Below, piece after piece: positions 8,097 to 18,297 of a stretch of DNA of 64,000 nucleotides. The DNA lies in NCBI GenBank assembly GCA_029202665.1, contig CP119326.1, forward strand, positions 1,550,001 through 1,614,000. The letters run 5' to 3'. The notes beneath the pieces are model-generated. The model saw only the letters and a list, made by a program, of their open reading frames with translations, did not search any database and was not told where the DNA came from. The translations under genes and the position numbers were made by a program. The stretch is from Candidatus Brevundimonas colombiensis. Its GTDB lineage: Bacteria; Pseudomonadota; Alphaproteobacteria; Caulobacterales; Caulobacteraceae. Positions within the stretch are counted from its first letter, which is position 1. Each line of letters opens with the position of its first letter.

Positions 8097-9206
8097 ATGT
8101 CCGACACGCCCTTCTCGCGCGGCTCGCGCGCCGCCCCCTCCGCCATCGTTCTCGGCGACCCCGGTCCCCTGGCGGACCGGGCCGACAATCGCGTCCTGGT
8201 CCCGGTGATCGAGGGCGCGCCGCCGCGTCCGCCCAGTGACCTGATCCGTTCGCTGGGCGGCCAGACCATGGGCACGACCTGGAGCGCGCGCGTCATCGCC
8301 CCGCCCGCCATGAACGAAGCGACCGTTCGCGAAGCGATCGAGCAAGAACTGGCCGCCGTCGTCGCCCTGTTCAGCCCGTGGGAGCCGTCCAGCGAGATCA
8401 GCCGCTTCAACACCGCCCCCGCCGGCATGTGGGCGGTGTCCCAGCCGTTCTGGGACCTGCTGGACGCAGCGATGACCTTGGGCGACGAGACGAACGGCGC
8501 CGTCGATCCGACACTGGGCGCCCTTGTCGATCTGTGGGGCTTCGGGCCGCCCGGACCGCGCCCGACCCTTCTGCCGGTCCCGTCCGAGGAGGAAATCACG
8601 GCGGCCATGGCCGTCTCCGGCTGGCGGAAGCTGCGACTGAATCCCGATGCGCGCGGCGTGATGCAGATGGGGGGCATGAAGCTGGACTTCTCCGGCATCG
8701 CCAAGGGTCATGCGGTGGACCGCGTGTCCGACCGGCTGACGGCCATGGGCGCGACCTCGCACCTGATCGAGATCGGCGGCGAGTTGAAGGGGCGCGGCGT
8801 CAAGCCGGACGCCCAGCCCTGGTGGGTCGAGATCGAGCGCGTCGAGAACAGCCCCGCGCCCCGCACCGTGGCGGCCCTGTTCGACCTGGCCGTGGCGACC
8901 AGCGGCGATTACCGTCGCGCCTTCGTCCATGACGGTCGGCGGTATCCGCATACGCTTGATGGCTCGACCGGACGTCCGGTCAACAACCATCTCGGCTCTG
9001 TCACCGTGCTGCACGCCTCGGCCATGATGGCCGACGCCTACGCCACGGCCCTGACGGTCATGGGGCCGTTCGAGGGGCCGGAATATGCCGAGGCGCTGGG
9101 CCTGGCCGCCCATTTCGTCGAGCGCACCGAACGCGGGCCGATCGAGCGGATGACGCCGGCCTTCGCCGCCATGATGGACGATCCAGACGGAGACCGGCCG
9201 GGGTGA
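8097..9206 (+). CDS. apbE: FAD:protein FMN transferase (ApbE family)
   Basis: A 369-residue flavin transferase. Family motifs are present: GGQTMGTTWSARV near residue 60, DFSGIAKGHAVDRV near 200 (FAD/Mg binding), GGELKGRG, and TSGDYRRAF followed by a HTLDGSTGRPV segment. The enzyme moves FMN from FAD onto a Thr in a target motif; the DUF2271 protein in the same operon carries such a motif. Oddly, there is no signal peptide or lipobox at the N-terminus (about 50 extra residues, Pro/Ala-rich), whereas many ApbE proteins are periplasmic lipoproteins. Flavinylation may occur before export, or the protein may leave another way. It overlaps the next gene by four bases (GTGA). Confidence 0.92.
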   Translation: MSDTPFSRGSRAAPSAIVLGDPGPLADRADNRVLVPVIEGAPPRPPSDLIRSLGGQTMGTTWSARVIAPPAMNEATVREAIEQELAAVVALFSPWEPSSEISRFNTAPAGMWAVSQPFWDLLDAAMTLGDETNGAVDPTLGALVDLWGFGPPGPRPTLLPVPSEEEITAAMAVSGWRKLRLNPDARGVMQMGGMKLDFSGIAKGHAVDRVSDRLTAMGATSHLIEIGGELKGRGVKPDAQPWWVEIERVENSPAPRTVAALFDLAVATSGDYRRAFVHDGRRYPHTLDGSTGRPVNNHLGSVTVLHASAMMADAYATALTVMGPFEGPEYAEALGLAAHFVERTERGPIERMTPAFAAMMDDPDGDRPG

Positions 9207-10582
9207 CGGCCGATCCGCAGCGCTGGCTGTGGGCGGTCGGGGCAGTTGTGCTTTGGCTGGTCCTGATCGCCGTCACGATCTGGCGCGAACGCCGCGCCGC
9301 CGCCCTGGCCCGCGCCCGGTCCGACGCCATGGCCGGCGCGGGTGACGGCAAGCCGGTGCTGGTCGCCTTCGCCAGCCAGACGGGATTCGCCGAGGAACTG
9401 GCCTGGATGACGGCCCGGGCGCTGTCAGGGGCGACGGGCGATGGCGGCGCGGGCGCACGCGTTCTGTCCTTCGCCGATCTGGACCTTGAGACGTTGAAGG
9501 CGGCGGATCGGGCCTTGCTGATCGTCTCCACGACGGGCGAGGGCGATCCGCCCGATAACGCCGCCCGCTTCGTCAGAAAGACGATGGCGGCTCCCGCCGA
9601 CCTGGCCGATTTGCGGTTCGGGGTGTTGGCTCTGGGTGACCGCAGCTACGACCAGTTCTGCGGTTTCGGCCATGCGGTGGACGGCTGGCTGCGGCGCGCG
9701 GGCGCCGAGCCCCTGTTCGACACAGTCGAGGTCGACAACGGCGAGGCCGGCGCCATCCGCCACTGGCAGCATCAGTTGAACCATATCACCGGCCGCGTCG
9801 CGGTCGCCGACTGGACCCCGCCCGCCTATGATCCCTGGCGGCTGGTCCAGCGGACCCTGGTCAATCCCGGCAGTCCGGGCGGCGAGGCCTGGCTTCTGGC
9901 GTTCGAACCCGTGGGCGCGGGGCCCGACTGGTCGGCGGGAGACATCGCCGAGGTCGGTTTGCCGGAACGGGAGGGCGTCACGCCTGGTTCACGCGAATAT
10001 TCCATCGCCTCCCTGCCGTCGGACGGCCGTGTGGAGTTGCTGATCCGCCTGATGCGCCATCCCGACGGGACGCCCGGCCTGGCCTCGGGCTGGCTGACGC
10101 AGGACCTGAGGCCTGGCGAGCAGATCGGCATGCGGCTGCGCACCAACCGCAGTTTCCACGGCCCATCGAACGAGACGCCGATGATCCTGATCGGCAACGG
10201 CACGGGCATCGCCGGGCTGCGCGCCCATCTGAAGGCGCGCACGGCGGCGGGCGGCGGGGCCTGGCTGCTGTTCGGCGAACGCACGCGGGCGCACGACGCC
10301 TTTTTCGACGCCGAAGTTCAGGCCTGGCTGGCGTCTGGCGCGCTTGGGCGGCTGGATCGCGCCTTCTCGCGTGATGCAGGCGATGGACGATATGTTCAGG
10401 ACCTGGTCGCGGCGGCGACGGATGACCTGCGCGACTGGATCGCACGCGGGGCGGCCATCTATGTCTGCGGCAGCCTGGAGGGCATGGCGTCCGGCGTTCA
10501 CGCCGCGCTGGAACAGGGGCTGGGCGCCGATGTCCTGCTGCGGATGCTGGAAGACGGTCGCTATCGGCGGGACGTGTACTAA
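9203..10582 (+). CDS. Membrane-anchored flavodoxin/ferredoxin-NADP reductase-type flavoprotein (PiuB-like)
   Basis: A 459-residue protein with a GTG start that overlaps apbE. It has one N-terminal membrane helix (about 7-25, WLWAVGAVVLWLVLIAVTIW), a flavodoxin-like FMN domain (about 50-195, with ASQTGFAEELA and STTGEGDPPDN loops), and a C-terminal FNR/sulfite-reductase-alpha module (FAD segment REYSIASLPSDG; NADP segments IGNGTGIAGLRA and YVCGSLEGMA). It should pass NADPH electrons through FAD and FMN to a membrane acceptor, most likely the PepSY protein encoded at the start of the operon. Related proteins fused to PepSY domains occur as PiuB in other bacteria; here the two parts are separate genes. 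Confidence 0.88.
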   Translation: MTADPQRWLWAVGAVVLWLVLIAVTIWRERRAAALARARSDAMAGAGDGKPVLVAFASQTGFAEELAWMTARALSGATGDGGAGARVLSFADLDLETLKAADRALLIVSTTGEGDPPDNAARFVRKTMAAPADLADLRFGVLALGDRSYDQFCGFGHAVDGWLRRAGAEPLFDTVEVDNGEAGAIRHWQHQLNHITGRVAVADWTPPAYDPWRLVQRTLVNPGSPGGEAWLLAFEPVGAGPDWSAGDIAEVGLPEREGVTPGSREYSIASLPSDGRVELLIRLMRHPDGTPGLASGWLTQDLRPGEQIGMRLRTNRSFHGPSNETPMILIGNGTGIAGLRAHLKARTAAGGGAWLLFGERTRAHDAFFDAEVQAWLASGALGRLDRAFSRDAGDGRYVQDLVAAATDDLRDWIARGAAIYVCGSLEGMASGVHAALEQGLGADVLLRMLEDGRYRRDVY

Positions 10583-10700
10583 AAGATCCGTCATCCTAGG
10601 CCCTGCGCCTGGGATTCATACGCTCGTCGATGAAGGTGAGACCCGGCCGTCATCGGCAGTATGGATCCTCGCCACAAGGGCGAAGATGACGACTTAAAGG

Positions 10701-12095
10701 TTAGCCCAACCGTCCCAGCAACTCCGCCGCAAAGGTCGACAGGGTGTCGTCGCGGGCGCCCATGACGATGATCCGGTCGCCCGGCTTGGCCAGCGCCAGA
10801 ATCCGGTCGCCGCAGTCGGCGCGGGTCGCGAGCGCCTCGGCCTGACGCCCGGCGGCGCGAACGCCGGAGGCGATGTCCTCGGACCCTACGCTGCGGTCGG
10901 TCGTGCCGCCGTAGTAAACGGGCTCCGGCATCAGCAGCACATCGTCGGGACGCATCAGTCCGGCGAAACCTTCGATGAACTCATGCTTCATCAGCTTCAG
11001 AGGCCCGAAGCCGTGCGGCTGAAACAGGATCAGCAGACGACCGTCGAAGGCGTGCAAGGTCTTCAGCGTGGCGGCGATCTTGTCCGGGTTATGGGCGAAG
11101 TCGTCGATGACGGTGATGTCGTTGACGGTCCCCACGACCTCCATGCGGCGACGGATGCCGGCGAAGGTCTCCAGCGCCTTCACCGCTTCTCCCACCGGCA
11201 CGCCCAGCGCCTTGACGGCGCCCAGCGCCGCCAGCGCATTGGCGACATTGTGGGCGCCGGGAACGTTCAGCACGGCGTCATATTCGGTCCAGCCCGCGAT
11301 CAGGCGGAACTTCATTCCGGTCGGCAGCGGCTGCAGGTCGTGAGCGGACAGGTCGGCCTGCTCCTCGCCCAGACCGAAGGTGATGGCCTTGCCCGCAGGC
11401 AGGGTCTGGGCCAGCGCCGCCGTCTCGGGATTGTCGAGGTTCAGCACCGCCGTCGTCGCCCGGTTGGTGAAGCCGCCGAACAGGTCGCGAAGCTCCTCCA
11501 TCGACTTGTGATCCAACGAGATGTTGGACACGACCGCCACGGTCGGGTCGTAGCGGGCGATGGAGCCGTCGCTTTCGTCCACCTCGGCGACGAACACGTC
11601 TGGACCGCCGATCAGGGCGCTGGCGAAGGGGTGGTCGGCGTCGGTGAAGTTCTTCATCACCGCGCCATTGACCACGGTGGGGTTTCGGCCCGTCTGATGC
11701 AGGATCCAGGCGATCATGCCGGTGATGGTAGACTTGCCGCTGGTGCCCGCCACCCCGATGGAGGTCGGGGCGGCGTTGAACAACTGGCTCAGCAGTTCGG
11801 GCCGCGTCTGGATGCGGGCGCCCGCGCGCCGCGCCGCGCCTATGTCAGGGACCGTCTCCTCGATGGCGCCCGTGGCGATGACCTGCTGGCTGGCGCGGGT
11901 GACGCCCGATCCGTCCTGCGGGTGCAGGGTCACGCCATGGGCGCGCAGCCAGTCGAACTTATCGGGCGTGCGGCCCTGATCCAGCGCGCGGTCAGAGCCT
12001 TCGATGGCATGGCCCTGCGCCTGAACGATCATGGCCAGCGGCAGCATGCCGGACCCGCCGATGCCGCAGAAGAAGTAGGAGACGGTGTCGGTCAT
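10701..12095 (-). CDS. Mur ligase family protein (MurC/Mpl-like)
   Basis: A 464-residue Mur ligase. The start is placed at the ATG giving MTDTVSYFFCGIGGSGM, whose GIGGSGM loop is the MurC-type UMP-binding motif; the open frame continues 17 codons upstream without support. The ATP loop is GTSGKST rather than the GTHGKTT of canonical MurC and Mpl, and EVDESDG and the HN of the central domain follow. It is therefore a divergent paralogue. The divergent neighbour is an LD-carboxypeptidase, which makes the tripeptide that Mpl re-attaches to UDP-MurNAc in peptidoglycan recycling. An Mpl-like role is inferred from that; a MurC-like role is possible. Confidence 0.8.
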   Translation of the reverse strand: MTDTVSYFFCGIGGSGMLPLAMIVQAQGHAIEGSDRALDQGRTPDKFDWLRAHGVTLHPQDGSGVTRASQQVIATGAIEETVPDIGAARRAGARIQTRPELLSQLFNAAPTSIGVAGTSGKSTITGMIAWILHQTGRNPTVVNGAVMKNFTDADHPFASALIGGPDVFVAEVDESDGSIARYDPTVAVVSNISLDHKSMEELRDLFGGFTNRATTAVLNLDNPETAALAQTLPAGKAITFGLGEEQADLSAHDLQPLPTGMKFRLIAGWTEYDAVLNVPGAHNVANALAALGAVKALGVPVGEAVKALETFAGIRRRMEVVGTVNDITVIDDFAHNPDKIAATLKTLHAFDGRLLILFQPHGFGPLKLMKHEFIEGFAGLMRPDDVLLMPEPVYYGGTTDRSVGSEDIASGVRAAGRQAEALATRADCGDRILALAKPGDRIIVMGARDDTLSTFAAELLGRLG

Positions 12096-12167
12096 GGTGC
12101 GATAGGAATGCCGTCGGCGCCCGACGGCGGCGCCTGCGAAGTGCAAGTAGATCCGTCAGGAGATGTC

Positions 12168-12257
12168 GTGGCCCCGGAACGCGATCCCCGCAAGACCGCA
12201 TTGGTGATGATCGACCTGCAAAAGGGGATCCAGGGCGCGCTGGAGACGACGGCGTGA
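12168..12257 (+). pseudogene. Isochorismatase-family hydrolase, N-terminal remnant (29 codons)
   Basis: A GTG at 12168, preceded by AGGAG at 12158-12162 (5-bp spacing), opens a 29-codon frame containing KTALVMIDLQKGI, the hallmark first strand of isochorismatase-like cysteine hydrolases. It then stops at a TGA that overlaps the LD-carboxypeptidase start as GTGA. The remaining 150 or so residues of such an enzyme, including the catalytic Cys, are absent. This looks like an in-frame deletion scar whose ribosome-binding site survives and may now couple translation to the downstream gene. It could alternatively be a chance leader peptide, but the motif match is specific. Confidence 0.6.
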
Positions 12258-13087
12258 GCAAGACGTTCAAGATCGGCATCGTCTGCGCCAGTTCACGTTT
12301 CTCCCGTGAGCGGGCCGACGCCATCAATGCCTGGTTCGCTGAACACCATCCCGACGGTGATGTGGCGGTGGTCTTTCATCCCGCCTGTTTCCTCAAGCAC
12401 GGCCATTTCGCGGGCGACGACCGGGCGCGGGCCGACGCCTTTGTCGAGTTCGCCAATGATCCGCGCATCGACGCCATATGGTTCGCACGCGGCGGATACG
12501 GATCGTGCCGCATCGCCGAATCCGTCATTCCCCGGCTGAATGCGGTGGCGCGCAAGAAACGCTACCTCGGCTATTCCGACGCGGGCAGCCTGTTGGCTGG
12601 ACTGTACAAGGCCGGGTTTCCGCATCTGGCCCACGGGCCGATGGCCTCGGATTCCGTGCGCCATGATGAGACGGCTGCGGGCGCCGTCGCTTGGCTGACC
12701 ACCGGACGCAGCGACTGGATCGAACCGTCGTTGGCCGATGATCCACGTCCGGCCGTCGCCTTCAACCTGACGATCATCGACCAACTGCTGGGCACGGTTC
12801 TGGAGCCGGATTTAACCGGCCATGTCCTGATGCTGGAGGAGGTGGCCGAGGCGGCTTATCGTGTCGACCGCATGATGTTTCATTTGACGGGCCAGGCCAG
12901 CATTCGTCGAGTTGCGGGTGTTCGCCTTGGGCGCGTGTCGGACGTCCCGGAAAATGATCCCGATTTTGGCCAGACACCGGAAGAGATCGTCCGGTACTGG
13001 TGCCTCAGATCGGGCATAGCCTACCTTGGATCGGCGGATATCGGGCACGACGGCGCCAACAAGATCGTGCCGTTCGGCCTTCGATGA
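12254..13087 (+). CDS. ldcA: LD-carboxypeptidase (S66 family, LdcA-like)
   Basis: A 277-residue serine peptidase with a GTG start. It keeps the S66 features: the nucleophile region ARGGYGSCRIAE (near residues 77-88), the segment GYSDAGSLLAGLY, and the C-terminal Glu/His region (MLEEVAEAAYRVDRM and ADIGHDGANK). It removes the terminal D-Ala from murein tetrapeptides in the cytoplasm during wall recycling. No signal peptide is present, which fits. It is divergent from the Mur ligase gene and directly follows the isochorismatase remnant with a four-base overlap. The gene symbol is by family. Confidence 0.88.
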   Translation: MSKTFKIGIVCASSRFSRERADAINAWFAEHHPDGDVAVVFHPACFLKHGHFAGDDRARADAFVEFANDPRIDAIWFARGGYGSCRIAESVIPRLNAVARKKRYLGYSDAGSLLAGLYKAGFPHLAHGPMASDSVRHDETAAGAVAWLTTGRSDWIEPSLADDPRPAVAFNLTIIDQLLGTVLEPDLTGHVLMLEEVAEAAYRVDRMMFHLTGQASIRRVAGVRLGRVSDVPENDPDFGQTPEEIVRYWCLRSGIAYLGSADIGHDGANKIVPFGLR

Positions 13088-13254
13088 GTCAAACCGTGCG
13101 CGGCGCAAAAGACACAGTCTTGCCTTGATCGGTAAGGCAAAGCTTGCGCCCCTCTCGACAGCGGCCGGGTCTCAACGTCAGATGCAGGTCCGCGAGGCGT
13201 TAGGACTTCGTTAAGCCAAGGCGTTGGGGGACGCTGCGGTTTACGCCTTCTGCG

Positions 13255-13344
13255 ATGCGGCGGTTCATCTGGAATTCGGGGGATGCCTGGATGAACCGCC
13301 TGATCGCCCCCTATTCCGTCGACGTGAAGGGGCTGAACGCCTAA
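13255..13344 (+). other. Short open frame of unknown origin upstream of dnaG
   Basis: The 267-bp gap between ldcA and dnaG holds an in-frame stretch from 13204 to the stop at 13344, with an ATG at 13255 encoding 29 residues (starting MRRFIWNSGD). The residue mix (Trp, Asn, Pro, Tyr) looks protein-like, not random, but I do not recognise it. It may be the C-terminal remnant of a lost gene or a small peptide. The stop lies 10 bp before the dnaG start. Confidence 0.3.
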
Positions 13345-13354
13345 GGATCGCCGC

Positions 13355-15214
13355 GTGCGTTTCGACGAAAGATTCATCGATGAACTGAAGGCCCGCCTTC
13401 GGCCGTCCGACGTGATCGGGCGGACGGTGAAGCTGAAACGTCAGGGGCGGGAATACGTCGGTCTGTCGCCCTTCTCGAAGGAGAAGTCGCCGTCCTTCTT
13501 CGTCAATGACGACAAGGGTTTTTTCCACGACTTCTCGTCCGGAAAGCACGGCGACATCATCAGTTTCCTGCAGGAAACCGAGCGGCTGAGCTTCGTCGAG
13601 GCGGTGCAGCGTCTGGCGGGCGAGGCGGGGATGCAGCTGCCCGCCGAAGACCCCAAGGAGGCCGAGCGCGAGCAGAAGCGGGCGGGCCTGTCGGACTGGA
13701 TGGACCTGGCCCAGAAATGGTTCGCCGCCAATCTGCGACGCACGCCGGGCAAGGCGGCGCGCGAATACCTGGAAAAACGCGGCCTGCCCGAGGATCAGTG
13801 GGAGCGGTTCGGTCTTGGCTACGCCCCCAACGACCGCGAGGGGCTGAAACAGGCGCTGGTCCAGCGCGGGGCCAAGCCCGCCGAACTGGTCGAGGCGGGC
13901 CTGCTGATTTCGCCCGAAAGCGGCGGACAGCCCTATGACCGGTTCCGCGACCGGTTGATGTTCCCGATCCTGGACGCGCGCGGCCGCATCGTCAGTTTCG
14001 GCGGCCGGGCCATGAACCCCGACGACCGGGCCAAATATCTGAACGGCCCGGAAAGCCCTCTGTTTCACAAGGGCGCGACGCTCTACGGCCTGCCCGAGGC
14101 GCGGCGCATTCTGGGCGCGGAATCCAGGAACGATCAGGCCATCATCGTGGTCGAGGGCTATATGGACGTCATCGCCTGTCAGCGCGCGGGCCTGCCGGCC
14201 GTGGCGCCGATGGGCACGGCCCTGACCGAAGAACAGATGGAGCGGTTGTGGCGCGTGTCGCACGAGCCGGTGCTGTGTTTCGACGGCGATGCGGCGGGCC
14301 TGCGCGCCGCCTATCGCGCCATCGAACGGTCGCTGCCGCTGCTGAAGGCGGGGCGGTCGTTCCGGTTCTCGCTGCTGAGCGGCGGTCAGGACCCCGACGA
14401 CATTCTGCGCGACAAGGGGGCGCCGGCCTTGCGGCAGGCTCTGGCCGAGACACACGGTTTCGCCGAGGTGCTGTTCCGTCGCGAACAGGAACTGGAGCCG
14501 CTGGACACGCCGGAGCGGAAGGCGGGCTTCAAGGCGCGCCTGCGCAACACGGCGTCGGCCATTCAGGACAAGGATCTGGCCGAACAATACAGGCGCGACC
14601 TGTTCGAGCGGTTCGACGCGCTCTTTCCGCGCGCGCCTCAACGCGCGCCCTGGACGCCGGGGCAGGGCAGGGGTCGGTTCGGCCCGCCGCCGAAACTGGG
14701 CCAGACCGCCGAGGGCGCCCAGGCCATGCAGTCGTTGTTTCGCGCCATCGAGCCGGTGCCCGCCGCCCTGGCCCACGGCGCCATCGATGATCCCGAACGG
14801 ATGGACAATCATCTGGAGGAGATTTCGGCCCACGGTTTCGGCGACAAGGGTTTGGACGGGTTGGCGCAGGAGCTTGTTCGCCTACGTCTGTCGGGACGAT
14901 CTCTTGACTCTGCCGCCATGCGACGCCATCTGGCGCAATCGGGTCATGATGCCTTAGTGCGCGAGGTCGAGAAGGCGGCGGCAAAGTCCGGCGCGCCATT
15001 CCTGGCCGCAAATGCGCCCCTCGCCGAGGCAAGGGTCCGATGGTCGCAGGCGTTTGACGCTTCGATGCGGGTCGCCGCATTGGAGGACGCCTTATCCCAG
15101 GCGCGTGGCGTGCCTGGGCAGGATGAAGCTTTCCGTCGGCTGAAGGCCGAGCGGGATGCGCTTCGCCGTGCGATCAAAGCCGGGACGATTTGGGAAGACA
15201 GCGCGGGCGCGTAA
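13355..15214 (+). CDS. dnaG: DNA primase
   Basis: A 619-residue primase with a GTG start, opening MRFDERFIDELKARLRPSDV. The N-terminal domain has the family fold, but the CHC2 zinc ligands are gone: GLSPFSKEKSPSF replaces the usual CPFHxEKTPSF and FHDFSSGKHGD replaces the second Cys pair. Related alphaproteobacterial primases show similar loss. The TOPRIM core is intact (VVEGYMDVIA near residue 270 and FDGDAAGLRA near 310), and a C-terminal helicase-binding region follows. It makes RNA primers at the replication fork. It lies just before rpoD, the conserved rpsU-dnaG-rpoD-like order without rpsU. Confidence 0.95.
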   Translation: MRFDERFIDELKARLRPSDVIGRTVKLKRQGREYVGLSPFSKEKSPSFFVNDDKGFFHDFSSGKHGDIISFLQETERLSFVEAVQRLAGEAGMQLPAEDPKEAEREQKRAGLSDWMDLAQKWFAANLRRTPGKAAREYLEKRGLPEDQWERFGLGYAPNDREGLKQALVQRGAKPAELVEAGLLISPESGGQPYDRFRDRLMFPILDARGRIVSFGGRAMNPDDRAKYLNGPESPLFHKGATLYGLPEARRILGAESRNDQAIIVVEGYMDVIACQRAGLPAVAPMGTALTEEQMERLWRVSHEPVLCFDGDAAGLRAAYRAIERSLPLLKAGRSFRFSLLSGGQDPDDILRDKGAPALRQALAETHGFAEVLFRREQELEPLDTPERKAGFKARLRNTASAIQDKDLAEQYRRDLFERFDALFPRAPQRAPWTPGQGRGRFGPPPKLGQTAEGAQAMQSLFRAIEPVPAALAHGAIDDPERMDNHLEEISAHGFGDKGLDGLAQELVRLRLSGRSLDSAAMRRHLAQSGHDALVREVEKAAAKSGAPFLAANAPLAEARVRWSQAFDASMRVAALEDALSQARGVPGQDEAFRRLKAERDALRRAIKAGTIWEDSAGA

Positions 15215-15288
15215 CCTTACGCCCCGTCAGGCATTATATTTTTCGCCGGGGCGGATTGATCACCCCTCCGGCTGGAGACGGACTGAAT

Positions 15289-17235
<1,947 letters not shown>

Positions 17236-17244
17236 TACGATCAG

Positions 17245-17272
17245 GGGCGGCGCCGAAAGGGCCGCCCTTTTT
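17245..17272 (+). terminator. Rho-independent terminator of rpoD
   Basis: GGGCGGC at 17245-17251 pairs with GCCGCCC at 17261-17267 across a short loop and is followed by five T. It lies 10 bp after the rpoD stop. Confidence 0.85.
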
Positions 17273-17305
17273 CGTTGCGAACCGATGGCCTGAAAACATG
17301 TCAAC

Positions 17306-17464
17306 CTGGGCGCGGCGCCCGCCAAGTCCGACCTGCCGCAGAAGGTTTGCGTCGCCTGCGGCTTGCCGTTTGCCTGGCGCAAGAAGTGGGCGCGCGACTG
17401 GGGTCAGGTGCGGTTCTGCTCGGATCGATGCCGGGCCAAGGGTGCGTCCGACGACCCGCGATAG
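17306..17464 (+). CDS. DUF2256 domain-containing small zinc-ribbon-like protein
   Basis: A short protein whose core, KVCVACGLPFAWRKKWARD then a CSDRC segment, is the DUF2256 signature with two Cys pairs likely to bind zinc. The frame ends at 17464. The start is unclear: the only ATG nearby (17298) is one frame off, and the in-frame choices are CTG at 17306 or GTC at 17300. Either a rare start codon is used or a one-base shift has uncoupled the ATG. Length is about 52 residues, normal for the family. The function of DUF2256 is not known. It sits between the rpoD terminator and the extensin-family gene. Confidence 0.7.
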   Translation: MGAAPAKSDLPQKVCVACGLPFAWRKKWARDWGQVRFCSDRCRAKGASDDPR

Positions 17465-17519
17465 GCGGCTCTCCGCCTCGTGACCGCGGATGTTCGGGGA
17501 ATCAGATAGCGTCTGATCC

Positions 17520-18263
17520 ATGCTCTCCGTGTTCCGCGCTTCGCCGTTTCTGATCGCTGTCGGTATCATCCTGATCCTGAGCGGCTGCGTGCGGCGGCCG
17601 CCCGAGCCTTTGCGGCCGTCTTCGCCCTATCCGTCTCGCACCGAGGCGCCGCTGGTCGGCGGGCTGGTGGACCGGCCGATTGACGGCGGCACCCAGGCCT
17701 TGGTCGTGCGCGAGGGCGGCGATCTGGGGCGGTGCCTGGCCGAGTTGAACGCCGCGCGGGTGCGGTTCAGCCCCGTGCCGGATCGCCAGAACACCGCCGT
17801 CTGCGGCCTCAGCCAGGGTGGCGTGTTGGGCGCCGACCTGGGCACGGTGGCGCGCATGGCGCCGGGCGATGTGGAGATGACGTGCCAGACGGCGCTGGCC
17901 CTGAGCATCTGGCGGCGTCAATCGCTGGAACCGGCGGCGCGCGAGATCCTAGGCTCGGACGTGGTCCAGATCGACCACATGGGCGCCTATGCCTGTCGCA
18001 ACGTGAACAACGGCGTGGGGTCTAACCGCATCAGCGCCCATGCCCAGGCGGCGGCGCTGGACTTCGCCGGGGTGCGGTTGAGGGATGGCCGGCGGATCAC
18101 GGTGACCAGGGACTGGTCGGGCGACACGGCCGAGGCGCGCTTCCTGCGCCGCATCCGCGACGACGCCTGCCGCATCTTCGGAACGACCCTGAGCCCCGAC
18201 TACAACGCCGTCCACCACGACCACCTGCATCTTGAGGCGACCGACACGCGCTTCTGCCGCTAA
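17520..18263 (+). CDS. Extensin family protein (putative LAS-type peptidase lipoprotein)
   Basis: A 247-residue protein with a lipoprotein signal: hydrophobic residues 9-21 and the lipobox LSGC with Cys23. The C-terminal half is an extensin-like domain. It contains SAHAQAAALDFAG (His...Asp spacing) and a terminal HHDHLHLE motif; this H-x7-D plus HxH pattern resembles zinc-binding LAS/M15 murein endopeptidases. It is probably anchored in the outer membrane, facing the cell wall. The family name comes from similarity to plant extensins and does not define activity. The peptidase idea is inference from motif pattern. The end of the gene lies 34 bp before the LigD start. Confidence 0.8.
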   Translation: MLSVFRASPFLIAVGIILILSGCVRRPPEPLRPSSPYPSRTEAPLVGGLVDRPIDGGTQALVVREGGDLGRCLAELNAARVRFSPVPDRQNTAVCGLSQGGVLGADLGTVARMAPGDVEMTCQTALALSIWRRQSLEPAAREILGSDVVQIDHMGAYACRNVNNGVGSNRISAHAQAAALDFAGVRLRDGRRITVTRDWSGDTAEARFLRRIRDDACRIFGTTLSPDYNAVHHDHLHLEATDTRFCR

Positions 18264-18297
18264 CGCAACGCTTTCGGCCGGGGGGGATTACGCCCCC

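Noticed and set aside
6951..9113. Long reverse-strand open frame (720 codons) across the DUF2271, DUF4198 and ApbE genes
   Set aside because: It is antisense to three well-supported genes and has the His/Arg/Gly-rich makeup of a GC-rich shadow frame.
10583..10700. Possible REP-type repeat between the flavoreductase and Mur ligase genes
   Set aside because: It has scattered GTCATC/GATGAC words, but no clean stem can be drawn; at best a decayed repeat.
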